From NCBI GenBank assembly GCA_903898725.1, contig CAIUGQ010000459.1, forward strand, positions 1 to 7,529: a stretch of DNA of 7,529 bases, in the 5' to 3' direction. Below are positions 1 through 6,215 of the stretch, piece by piece (position 1 is the first letter of the stretch; every line of letters begins with the position of its first letter). A program made the position numbers and the translations under genes. The notes beneath the pieces were generated by a model. That model ran no database searches. It saw only the letters and a list, made by a program, of their open reading frames with translations, and was not told the origin of the DNA. The DNA is from an uncultured Burkholderiales bacterium (lineage in GTDB: Bacteria; Pseudomonadota; Gammaproteobacteria; Burkholderiales; Burkholderiaceae_E).

Positions 1-2
1 CC

Positions 3-893
3 GAGCCGCCCGCAGCGCCGGCGGTGATGTCGAGTCCCGCCGAAGCCGCGGATGCCGGCGAGGTCGCCGAGGTCGCCGAGGTCGCGGTGAGCGCTGCACC
101 GCCCGCCGACCCCCAGACCGCGCCGGTGCCGTCGACCGAGACCCCTGCCGAGACCGCGTCGCCCGTTGCGGCGGCCGAGCCGACCCCGACCCCGACCCCG
201 ACTTCGCTCGCCGCCGCGCCCGCTGCAGCGCTGCCTGCGCTGCCCGGCACGCGCCATCAGCGCTTCAGGGTGTACTGGGGCGAGTTCACCGAGGCGGTGT
301 CGGTCGCGCGGCTCGAGTACCGCCTGGTCAACGACGGCGATCGGTACGAACTGCGCACCGCGGGCGAGGCGGAGGGCCTGCTGTCGCTGGTCTACTCGGG
401 CACGCTCACCCAGTCGAGCACCGGCCGTCTCGGACCGGCGGGGCTGCAGCCGGTCCGCTATGCCGAGACGCGCGGCAAGCGCCCCGAGCGCGCCGTCGCC
501 TTCGATCCCGACGCCGGGCGCCTGCTGCCGGTCGGCCGCGATCCGGTGCCGCTGCCGGCGGGCACCCAGGACCGGCTGAGCGTCTTCTACCAGATCGGCC
601 TGATCGTGCGCGCCGAACCCTCGCGCTTCGTGGCCGGCATCGGGTTCGACCTGCCGGTGGCGACGATGCGCGAGGTCCGCACCGAGCGCTTCGTCGTGGT
701 CGGCGCCGAGATGCTGGTGGTGCCCGGCGGACCGGTCCATGCGCTGCACCTGTCGCGCCCCCCTCCGCCCGGAACGGACGATCCGAGAATCGACCTGTGG
801 TTGGGGTACGATTTCGAGATGCTGCCGGTGCGGCTCCGCATCGAGGATGCGGGCCGCAGAGTGCTCGATCAGGTGATCGACCTGGGTGGCTGA
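3..893 (+). CDS. DUF3108 domain-containing protein, 5' end outside window
   Basis: The reading frame is open to the left edge and ends at TGA 891-893, so the gene almost certainly starts upstream; GTG 24 and ATG 27 are in frame, but I see no strong ribosome binding site for them and they lie inside low-complexity sequence. From ATG 27 there are 288 residues. The first ~75 are Ala/Pro/Glu/Thr-rich, with EVA triplets and a PT run, and look like a disordered linker. The remaining ~210 residues (from about RHQRFRVYWGEF) form a beta-rich domain with the look of DUF3108, including YSGTL and a DRLSVFYQIG segment near the middle. In Burkholderiales I recall such proteins having an N-terminal membrane anchor followed by a proline-rich linker, which would place the domain in the periplasm; the anchor would be left of the window. 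The biochemical role is unknown. The family call rests on remembered resemblance, not a search. Confidence 0.72.
   Translation, partial: EPPAAPAVMSSPAEAADAGEVAEVAEVAVSAAPPADPQTAPVPSTETPAETASPVAAAEPTPTPTPTSLAAAPAAALPALPGTRHQRFRVYWGEFTEAVSVARLEYRLVNDGDRYELRTAGEAEGLLSLVYSGTLTQSSTGRLGPAGLQPVRYAETRGKRPERAVAFDPDAGRLLPVGRDPVPLPAGTQDRLSVFYQIGLIVRAEPSRFVAGIGFDLPVATMREVRTERFVVVGAEMLVVPGGPVHALHLSRPPPPGTDDPRIDLWLGYDFEMLPVRLRIEDAGRRVLDQVIDLGG
60..86 (+). repeat. 9-nt tandem repeat (3 copies) in linker
   Basis: Unit gaggtcgcc occurs at 60-68 and 69-77, with a one-base variant at 78-86. It encodes three consecutive Glu-Val-Ala triplets in the linker of the DUF3108 protein. Length changes in whole units would keep the frame. 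Confidence 0.85.
180..203 (+). repeat. 6-nt tandem repeat (4 copies) encoding Pro-Thr
   Basis: Unit ccgacc is repeated three times from 180, followed by a fourth copy ending in t. It encodes a PTPTPTPT run just before the folded domain of the DUF3108 protein, typical of an extended periplasm-spanning linker. Confidence 0.85.
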
Positions 894-930
894 GGCCGAT
901 CCGACCGGCCGTCTCGAGGAGTCCGCTTCC

Positions 931-1332
931 ATGACCGATACGGTCGGCCGCCCCGGCCGCAACGTGCTCGGCGGGCCGCTGCAGGCGTGCTCGTACGATC
1001 CCCTGACGGGTTTCTTCCGCGACGGCTGCTGCAGCACCGGGCCCGACGATCACGGCAGCCACACGGTGTGCGCACGCGTCACCGGCGCCTTCCTCGAGTT
1101 CAGCCGCCAGCGCGGCAACGACCTGAGCACGCCCCGCCCGGAGTACCGCTTCAAGGGGCTCGAGGCGGGCGACCGCTGGTGCCTGTGTGCGGCCCGCTGG
1201 CTGGAGGCCTACGAGGCGGGCGCCGCCCCGCCGGTCGTGCTCGAGGCCACCCACGAGTCCGCGCTGTCGATCGTGCCGATGAAGGCGCTGCTCGCGCATG
1301 CATGGGTCCAGCGTCCCACCGAGTCGCACTGA
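931..1332 (+). CDS. DUF2237 family protein
   Basis: This encodes a small soluble protein of 133 residues with no signal peptide or membrane segment. It resembles the DUF2237 family, found in bacteria and plants and without a known biochemical function. Recognisable features are NVLGG near residue 11, a DGCC pair (Cys33-Cys34), a D-H-G-S-H segment at 40-44, Cys47, an RWCLC segment (Cys84, Cys86) and a C-terminal THESAL stretch. Six cysteines in 133 residues is high for a cytosolic protein and could mean metal binding or redox chemistry; that is inference. ATG 931 is chosen because GAGGAG at 916-921 lies 9 nt upstream; an in-frame GTG at 886 overlaps the previous gene and lacks such a site. It starts 37 nt after the DUF3108 gene and ends 12 nt before the next gene, so it probably shares a transcript with the hydrolase gene. 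Confidence 0.85.
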   Translation: MTDTVGRPGRNVLGGPLQACSYDPLTGFFRDGCCSTGPDDHGSHTVCARVTGAFLEFSRQRGNDLSTPRPEYRFKGLEAGDRWCLCAARWLEAYEAGAAPPVVLEATHESALSIVPMKALLAHAWVQRPTESH

Positions 1333-1344
1333 GGCGCCGGATCC

Positions 1345-1983
1345 GTGAAGCTGCTCATCGTCCCGGTCACGCCGTTCCAGCAGAACTGCTCGGTCCTCGT
1401 CGACGAATCGACGATGCGGGCGGTCGCCATCGACCCGGGCGGCGATCTCGACCGCATCGACGCCGCGCTCGCCTCCACCGGGGCCACGCTCGAGAAGGTG
1501 CTGCTCACCCACGGTCACATCGACCACTGCGGGCAGGCCGCCGAGTACGCGCGTCGCCACGGCGTGACGATCGAAGGCCCGCACCTCGACGACAAGTTCT
1601 GGATCGACCAGCTGCCCGGCCAGGGCAAGATGTTCGGCTTCCCGCCGCTCGATGCGTTCGACTCCGACCGCTGGCTCGAGGACGGCGACACCGTGCGCTT
1701 CGGCGACGTCGAGCTGCAGGTCGCGCACTGCCCGGGCCACACGCCCGGTCATGTCGTGTTCCATCATCCCGGCAGCCGCCTCGCGATCGTCGGCGACGTG
1801 CTCTTCCAGGGCTCGATCGGCCGCACCGATTTCCCGCGCGGCAACCACGCGCAGCTGATCCGCTCGATCCGCGAGAAGCTCTGGCCGATGGGCGACGACG
1901 TCGCGTTCGTGCCGGGTCACGGCCCGATGTCGACCTTCGGCGACGAGCGCGCGTCGAACCCCTTCGTCGCGGACGACGTCTAA
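1345..1983 (+). CDS. MBL-fold metallo-hydrolase, YcbL/glyoxalase II-like
   Basis: This 212-residue protein has the full metallo-beta-lactamase metal-binding set. THGHIDH gives His56, His58, Asp60 and His61; His132 lies in GHTPGH; Asp151 in GDVLF; His192 in VPGHGP. These would bind two metal ions (Zn/Fe) for hydrolysis. The short length, the PFQQNC start at residues 10-15 and the GSIGRTDFP segment match the YcbL-like subgroup, sometimes called type II glyoxalase II, rather than the longer GloB with its C-terminal helical domain. YcbL-type enzymes hydrolyse S-lactoylglutathione-like thioesters, but the true substrate here is unknown. The GTG start at 1345 has GAGG at 1331-1334, which overlaps the end of the DUF2237 stop region, so the two genes are likely translated from one mRNA. 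It is cytosolic, with no signal peptide. The gene converges on glnS. Confidence 0.9.
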   Translation: MKLLIVPVTPFQQNCSVLVDESTMRAVAIDPGGDLDRIDAALASTGATLEKVLLTHGHIDHCGQAAEYARRHGVTIEGPHLDDKFWIDQLPGQGKMFGFPPLDAFDSDRWLEDGDTVRFGDVELQVAHCPGHTPGHVVFHHPGSRLAIVGDVLFQGSIGRTDFPRGNHAQLIRSIREKLWPMGDDVAFVPGHGPMSTFGDERASNPFVADDV

Positions 1984-1986
1984 GCT

Positions 1987-2001
1987 GGCCGCGCGCCGGC
2001 C
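1987..2001. terminator. Short GC hairpin between convergent genes (weak terminator candidate)
   Basis: GGCCG (1987-1991) and CGGCC (1997-2001) can pair around a 5-nt loop in the 19-nt gap between the hydrolase stop and the glnS stop. There is no T-run on either strand, so this is not a classical intrinsic terminator. In GC-rich sequence such a short stem may also be chance. Confidence 0.22.
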
Positions 2002-2002
2002 G

Positions 2003-3832
2003 TCACGCCTTCTTCGCGCCCCACGAGTCCTTGAGCGTCACCGACAGGTTGAAGACCGGCGCCTCGGGCCGGTGATCGACGCGGTCGGCCACGAAGTAGC
2101 CATGGCGCTCGAACTGGAAGCGTGCATCGGCCTGCGCGCCCGCCAGCCCCGGCTCGAGGATCGCCTGGACGATCCGCTTCGCCTGGGGGTTGATCGACTC
2201 GCGATAGTCGCGTCCGCCGGCATCGGGGTGCGCCTCGAGGAACAGCCGCTCGTACATCCGGACCTCGGCGGCGACGCCGTGGCGGGCCGATACCCAGTGG
2301 ATGTTGCCCTTGACCTTGTAGCCGTCGGCGCCCGGCGTGCCGGACTTCGAGTCGGGGAAGTAGCTGGCCAGCACCTTGGTGACACGGCCGTCGGCGTCGG
2401 CCTCGAAGCCGGTGCACTCGATGACGAAGCCGTGCTTGAGCCGGACCTTGTTGCCCGGGAACAGCCGGAAGAAGCCCTTCTGCGGCTGAGCCTGGAAATC
2501 CTCGCGCTCGATCCACAGCTCGCGGGTCAGCGGGAAGTGCCGCAGTCCACGGTCCGGATGGTGCGGATGGACCGGTGCCGTGCACGGCTCCTCGAGCGCC
2601 TCGGGGAAGTTCACGAGTTCGAGCCGCAGCGGGTCGAGCACGGCGAACGCGCGCGCCGCCTTCGCATCGAGGTCGTCGCGCAGCGCCTGCTCGAGCACCG
2701 AGGGATCGACCCACTGATGGGCCTTGGAGACGCCGATGCGCTCGGCGAACAGCCGGATCGACTCGGGCGTGTAGCCGCGCCGGCGCAGCGCCACGATCGT
2801 CGGCATCCGCGGATCGTCCCAGCCGTCGACCGAGCCCGACTGCACCAGCTCCTGGAGCTTGCGCTTGCTGGTGACCGTGTAGGTCATGTTCAGGCGCGCG
2901 AACTCGATCTGCCGCGGCAGCGGACGCTGGAAGAAGCCGCCCTCCGCGGCGCGTTCCAGCAGCCAGTCGTACAGCGGCCGGTGGTCCTCGAACTCGAGCG
3001 TGCACAGCGAGTGGGTGACGTTCTCCAGCGCATCAGACAGCGGATGCGCGAAGTCGTACATCGGATAGATGCACCAGGAGTCGCCGGTTCGGTGGTGGTG
3101 CGCGAACCGGATCCGGTAGAGCACCGGATCGCGCAGGGTCACGTTGGGCGCGGCCATGTCGATCTTCGCCCTGAGCACGTGCGTGCCCTCGGCGTGGGTG
3201 CCCGCGCGCATCTCGCGCAGCAGCGCCAGGCTCTCGTCGGCGCCGCGGCCCCGGAACGGCGAGTCGGTGCCGGGCTCGGTCAGCGTGCCGCGCCGCGCGC
3301 GCATCTCGTCGGCGGGCTGCGAGTCGACGTAGGCGTGGCCGCTGCGCACCAGGTGCTCGGCGATCTCGTAGAACCAGTCGAAGTAGTCGCTGGCGAAATA
3401 GAGGTTGTCCTCGCCGCCGGTGTCCCAGGCGAAGCCGAGCCAGCGGACCGTGTCGAGGATGCCGTCGACGTACTCCTGGTCTTCCTTGACCGGGTTGGTG
3501 TCGTCGAAGCGCATGTGGCAGCGCCCCGCATAGTCGAGGGCGAGCCCGAAGTTCAGGCAGATCGACTTGGCGTGGCCGATGTGCAGATAGCCGTTCGGCT
3601 CGGGCGGGAAGCGGGTCCGGATGGGGGCGGGGTCCTGGGCCGAGCCGAGCTGCAGCGACGCCGGGCCGGGCCGGCCCGACCACAGGCGGCGCGCGTACTG
3701 GCCGGCCTCGAGGTCGGCGTCGACCGCCTGCCGGATGAAGTGGCTCGCGCGGGCGGCCTCGGCATCGCGAGGCGATTCCGGGCGCGAGGTCGGTGCGCTC
3801 TGGGCTGAGGCGGGCGGGGTCGCTGCGGTCAT
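2003..3832 (-). CDS. glnS: Glutamine--tRNA ligase (GlnRS)
   Basis: This class I aminoacyl-tRNA synthetase joins glutamine to tRNA-Gln with ATP in the cytosol. Of 609 residues, 76-87 form the PPEPNGYLHIGH nucleotide-binding motif (HIGH at 84-87), and 320-325 (VTSKRK) is the KMSKS-loop equivalent, with Thr where E. coli has Met. MRFDDTNP (107-114) and a downstream YDFAHPLSDALENVTHSLCTLEFE region are GlnRS/GluRS hallmarks. From about residue 395 to the end is the two-barrel anticodon-binding domain that marks GlnRS, rather than GluRS. It is longer than E. coli GlnRS (about 554), mainly through a low-complexity start and an extra ~20-residue stretch (about 49-70) before IRTRFPPEPN, which I recall from Burkholderiales homologues. 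ATG 3832 is the only sensible start, since the next Met is residue 107. There is no clear Shine-Dalgarno. It lies 78 nt downstream of the FKBP gene, with a possible promoter of its own. Confidence 0.97.
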   Translation of the reverse strand: MTAATPPASAQSAPTSRPESPRDAEAARASHFIRQAVDADLEAGQYARRLWSGRPGPASLQLGSAQDPAPIRTRFPPEPNGYLHIGHAKSICLNFGLALDYAGRCHMRFDDTNPVKEDQEYVDGILDTVRWLGFAWDTGGEDNLYFASDYFDWFYEIAEHLVRSGHAYVDSQPADEMRARRGTLTEPGTDSPFRGRGADESLALLREMRAGTHAEGTHVLRAKIDMAAPNVTLRDPVLYRIRFAHHHRTGDSWCIYPMYDFAHPLSDALENVTHSLCTLEFEDHRPLYDWLLERAAEGGFFQRPLPRQIEFARLNMTYTVTSKRKLQELVQSGSVDGWDDPRMPTIVALRRRGYTPESIRLFAERIGVSKAHQWVDPSVLEQALRDDLDAKAARAFAVLDPLRLELVNFPEALEEPCTAPVHPHHPDRGLRHFPLTRELWIEREDFQAQPQKGFFRLFPGNKVRLKHGFVIECTGFEADADGRVTKVLASYFPDSKSGTPGADGYKVKGNIHWVSARHGVAAEVRMYERLFLEAHPDAGGRDYRESINPQAKRIVQAILEPGLAGAQADARFQFERHGYFVADRVDHRPEAPVFNLSVTLKDSWGAKKA

Positions 3833-3854
3833 CGGGCGTCGGACGAAAACCCCG

Positions 3855-3863
3855 ATTCTAGCA
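3855..3863 (-). promoter_or_regulatory. Extended -10-like element upstream of glnS
   Basis: Read on the minus strand the sequence is TGC-TAGAAT: TAGAAT matches five of six -10 consensus bases and is preceded by an extended-10 TG. It ends 22 nt before the glnS ATG, so the leader would be only about 16 nt, which fits the lack of a clear Shine-Dalgarno. No good -35 hexamer lies 16-18 nt upstream. Confidence 0.4.
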
Positions 3864-3910
3864 ACCGGGCCCGCAGGCCCCGCTGCCGACCCGGTGGCCG
3901 GCGGCCTCGA

Positions 3911-4264
3911 TCAGACGCCGAGCAGGTCGACCTCGAACAGCAGCGTCGCGTTCGGCGGGATCACGCCGCCCGCGCCACGGGCACCGTAGCCCAGCTCGGC
4001 CGGGATCACCAGGCGGCGGGTGCCGCCGATCTTCATGCCCTGCACGCCTTCGTCCCAGCCGCGGATCACGTGGCCGGCGCCGAGCGGAAAGTCGAAGGGC
4101 GCGCCTCGGTCCTTGCTCGAATCGAACTTGCGGCCGGCCTGACCGTTGTCGTAGAGCCAGCCGGTGTAATGGACCACGGCCATGCAGCCGGCGGTCGCCT
4201 CGGCGCCTTCGCCGACGACGACATCCTCGTACTGCAGCCCGGAAGGGGTGGTGGTGAATGCCAT
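3911..4264 (-). CDS. FKBP-type peptidyl-prolyl cis-trans isomerase
   Basis: This is a 117-residue single-domain FKBP that catalyses cis-trans isomerisation of Xaa-Pro bonds and helps protein folding. It has no signal peptide, so it should be cytosolic. The FKBP12 pocket residues are recognisable: Tyr33 (VHYTGWL), Phe47-Asp48 (KFDSS), Phe57, Val66-Ile67 and Trp70 (VIRGWDEGV), Tyr93 (LGYGARG), Ile102 (GVIPPNATL) and Phe110 (LFEVDLL). The size matches the small one-domain family found widely in betaproteobacteria. ATG 4264 is well supported by AAGGAGA at 4271-4277 on the minus strand, 6 nt before the start; a longer upstream frame crosses the neighbouring gene and is not credible. It sits 47 nt after the stop of the uncharacterised gene and 78 nt before glnS, all in the same direction. 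A conserved link to either is not known to me. Confidence 0.95.
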   Translation of the reverse strand: MAFTTTPSGLQYEDVVVGEGAEATAGCMAVVHYTGWLYDNGQAGRKFDSSKDRGAPFDFPLGAGHVIRGWDEGVQGMKIGGTRRLVIPAELGYGARGAGGVIPPNATLLFEVDLLGV

Positions 4265-4290
4265 CGCGTATCTCCTTCGGAAAGGCGGCG

Positions 4291-4299
4291 ACGATAGCA
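4291..4299 (-). promoter_or_regulatory. -10-like element upstream of the FKBP gene
   Basis: On the minus strand the sequence is TGC-TATCGT, an extended -10 form with four of six consensus bases, in a small AT-richer patch of the 47-nt intergenic gap. It lies 26 nt before the ATG, with the strong AAGGAGA site in between. No convincing -35 is seen. Confidence 0.3.
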
Positions 4300-4311
4300 C
4301 GCGGCCCGCGT

Positions 4312-4743
4312 TCAGCGCCCCCGCTGCGATCGCGGTCCGACCCAGCGCTCGTAGCGCGCGCGCAGTTCGGACAGCTCGAGCATCACCTCGAGCGGAAAGC
4401 CGGAGCGGTCGCCGCGCTGGTCGAAGACGAACTCGTCGATCGTCGCGTTCATCCGCGAGGGTTCGGCCCAGTCGCGGGCGAGCGCCTCGATGACGTGGGG
4501 GAAGCGCTCGGCGGTGACCTGCAGCATCCCGTCCGGCAGGTTCGACAGCAGCTCGCGCGCGGCCAGCGACGGGCGCGGCGCGGCGGCGCGACGGTCGTCC
4601 GTCGTGCCGCTTCGACCGGTGCCCGAGGCGCGTGCATCGGGGCTGACGCGTGCTGCGGCCGACGCCGTGGACAGCGGGCGCCGGGCGGCGATCGACCCGG
4701 CGGCACGGCGCGGATCCGAGGTCGGGTTGCGGTCGAAGGGCAT
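4312..4743 (-). CDS. Uncharacterised protein, 143 aa
   Basis: I do not recognise a named family. The first ~60 residues are rich in Arg, Ala, Ser, Thr and Pro, and look disordered and basic. From about Leu60 to Pro138 there is an ordered, mostly helical-looking part: LLSNLPDGMLQVTAERFPHVIEALARDW, then an acidic TIDEFVFDQRGDRSGFP segment and a final helix MLELSELRARYERW. A short RFPH...GFP...E pattern of this kind reminds me of small conserved betaproteobacterial hypothetical proteins, but I cannot name one. No signal peptide, membrane segment or cysteine is present. Start ATG 4743 is supported by GGAG on the minus strand at 4750-4753, 6 nt upstream; a longer frame to 4797 has no such site. 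The codon choice and the ordered C-terminal half argue for a real gene. It is divergent from aroA and precedes the FKBP gene. Confidence 0.72.
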   Translation of the reverse strand: MPFDRNPTSDPRRAAGSIAARRPLSTASAAARVSPDARASGTGRSGTTDDRRAAAPRPSLAARELLSNLPDGMLQVTAERFPHVIEALARDWAEPSRMNATIDEFVFDQRGDRSGFPLEVMLELSELRARYERWVGPRSQRGR

Positions 4744-4886
4744 GTCGGTCTCCTGCCGGCGAGATTCTGTTGGAACGGTTCGAGGGCGCCCGGGCACCCC
4801 GGGGCGTCCGGCTTGCGCGGACCCGGGCGATACAATCGACCGCCAGCATCCGACCGTCTTCGTGCGGCGAACAGGAACTTCATCGC
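4744..4886. promoter_or_regulatory. Divergent promoter region between the 143-aa gene and aroA
   Basis: This 143-nt gap separates divergent starts. Rightward, TACAAT at 4831-4836 matches five of six -10 bases and would start aroA mRNA near 4843, leaving a leader of about 44 nt; TTGCGC at 4813-4818 is too close (12 nt) to act as its -35. Leftward, CAGAAT (minus strand, 4769 to 4764) is a weaker -10-like match 20 nt from the ATG of the 143-aa gene. A small inverted repeat, GTCCG (4806-4810) with CGGAC (4818-4822), lies just upstream of TACAAT and could be an operator or chance. Confidence 0.4.
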
Positions 4887-6215
4887 ATGTCCGATCATTT
4901 CATCGCCCGGCCCGCGGGCGCCGTCCGCGGCGCGCTGCGGGTCCCCGGCGACAAGTCGATCTCGCACCGCTCGATCATGCTCGGGGCGATCGCCACCGGC
5001 ACCACGCGGGTCACCGGATTCCTCGAGGGGGCCGACGCGATCTCGACGATGAACGTGTTCCGGGCGCTCGGCGTGCGCATCGACGGACCGGTCGACGGCC
5101 GGGTGACGGTCGAAGGGGTCGGTCTGCACGGCCTGCGGGCGCCGACGGTCGACCTCGACTGCGGCAACTCGGGCACCTCGATGCGCCTGCTCTCCGGGCT
5201 GCTCGCGGGGCAGGGCTTCGAGGCCCGGCTGATCGGCGACGCGAGCCTGTCGCGCCGTCCGATGAAGCGCGTGACCGAGCCGCTCGCCCGGATGGGCGCG
5301 CGCATCGACACCGACGACGGCCGTCCGCCGCTGCGGATCCACCCGCCGGCCGGGCGCCTGCAAGGCATCGCCTACGCCATGCCGGTGGCGAGCGCACAGG
5401 TGAAGTCGGCGCTGATGCTGGCCGGCCTGTACGCCGACGGCGAGACCCGCGTCACCGAGCCGGCGCCGACTCGCGACCACACCGAGCGGATGCTCGGCGC
5501 CTTCGGCGTGCCGGTCGGGGTCGACGGTTCGACGGTGACGGTCCGCGGGGGCGTCGCGCTGCGCGCCACCGACATCGACGTACCGGCCGACATCTCGTCG
5601 GCGGCGTTCTTCCTGGTGGCCGGCGCGATCGCCCGCGACGCGGACCTGCTGCTGCGGCATGTCGGCACCAACCCGACCCGCACCGGCGTGATCGACATCC
5701 TGCGGCTGATGGGGGCCGACCTGACGCTGGAGAACCCCCGCACGGTCGGCGGCGAGCCGGTGGCCGACCTGCGGATCCGCTCGTCCTCGCTGCGTGGCAT
5801 CGACGTGCCGCCCGAGCTGGTGCCGCTGGCGCTCGACGAGTTCCCGGTGCTGTTCGTCGCCGCGGCCTGCGCGCGCGGGCGCACCACCGTCACCGGCGCC
5901 GAGGAACTGCGGGTCAAGGAATCCGACCGCATCGCGGTCATGGCCGACGGGCTGCGCGCGCTCGGCATCGATGCGAGCCCGACGCCCGACGGCATCGTCA
6001 TCGAGGGTCGGGGCGACCGTCCGGACGTGTTCTCGGGCGGTGCGGTCGACTCCCACGGCGATCACCGGCCGGCGATGGCCTTCGCGGTCGCCTCGCTGCG
6101 CGCGGCGGCCCCGATCCGCATCGCCGACACCGCCAACGTCGGCACCTCCTTCCCGAACTTCGTGGCGCTGGCCCGCGAGGCCGGCATCGACGTCGAGCAC
6201 GCCCGGGCCGGATGA
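4887..6215 (+). CDS. aroA: 3-phosphoshikimate 1-carboxyvinyltransferase (EPSP synthase)
   Basis: EPSP synthase joins phosphoenolpyruvate to shikimate-3-phosphate, the sixth step of the cytosolic shikimate pathway. The protein has 442 residues (E. coli 427), two inside-out beta/alpha domains. Visible motifs are PGDKSISHR (20-28), GNSGTSMR (93-100), GDASLSRRPM (117-126), SAQVKS (169-174), RDHTE (196-200), NPTRTG (262-267), catalytic Asp317 in LALDEFP and Glu345 in LRVKESDR. GDKS, SAQVK, RDHTE and NPTR together are the published class II EPSPS signature, and the sequence reads close to the AroA half of the Pseudomonas TyrA-AroA type. The usual DHR(I/M)AM motif here is DHRPAM (392-397). Start ATG 4887 has AGGAA at 4873-4877; earlier in-frame starts cross the promoter region. 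It overlaps cmk by ATGA, so translation is probably coupled. Confidence 0.97.
   Translation: MSDHFIARPAGAVRGALRVPGDKSISHRSIMLGAIATGTTRVTGFLEGADAISTMNVFRALGVRIDGPVDGRVTVEGVGLHGLRAPTVDLDCGNSGTSMRLLSGLLAGQGFEARLIGDASLSRRPMKRVTEPLARMGARIDTDDGRPPLRIHPPAGRLQGIAYAMPVASAQVKSALMLAGLYADGETRVTEPAPTRDHTERMLGAFGVPVGVDGSTVTVRGGVALRATDIDVPADISSAAFFLVAGAIARDADLLLRHVGTNPTRTGVIDILRLMGADLTLENPRTVGGEPVADLRIRSSSLRGIDVPPELVPLALDEFPVLFVAAACARGRTTVTGAEELRVKESDRIAVMADGLRALGIDASPTPDGIVIEGRGDRPDVFSGGAVDSHGDHRPAMAFAVASLRAAAPIRIADTANVGTSFPNFVALAREAGIDVEHARAG

Noticed and set aside
406..1920. A 504-codon open frame on the - strand across the left three genes
   Set aside because: It covers three well-supported + strand genes and their intergenic gaps, and its translation shows no domain.
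2072..3808. A 578-codon open frame on the + strand opposite glnS
   Set aside because: It is the mirror of a GC-rich real gene; its translation is Arg/Ala/Val/Gly-rich without recognisable motifs, while the minus strand encodes an intact GlnRS.
3867..3880. GGGCC/GGCCC hairpin between the FKBP gene and glnS as a terminator
   Set aside because: It has a 5-bp stem with a 4-nt loop but no following T-run on the minus strand, and it overlaps the glnS promoter-like element; equally short stems are frequent at this GC content.
3911..4849. A 312-residue version of the FKBP gene
   Set aside because: The extra N-terminus is out-of-frame sequence from the neighbouring gene and the intergenic region; AAGGAGA sits right before ATG 4264.
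4650..4886. N-terminally extended AroA from 4650
   Set aside because: The extension overlaps the divergent gene and the TACAAT promoter element, and EPSPS homology begins right after ATG 4887.
4449..6200. A 583-codon open frame on the - strand opposite aroA
   Set aside because: It is a shadow of aroA codon bias, with low-complexity Arg/Ala/His-rich translation and no credible start site.
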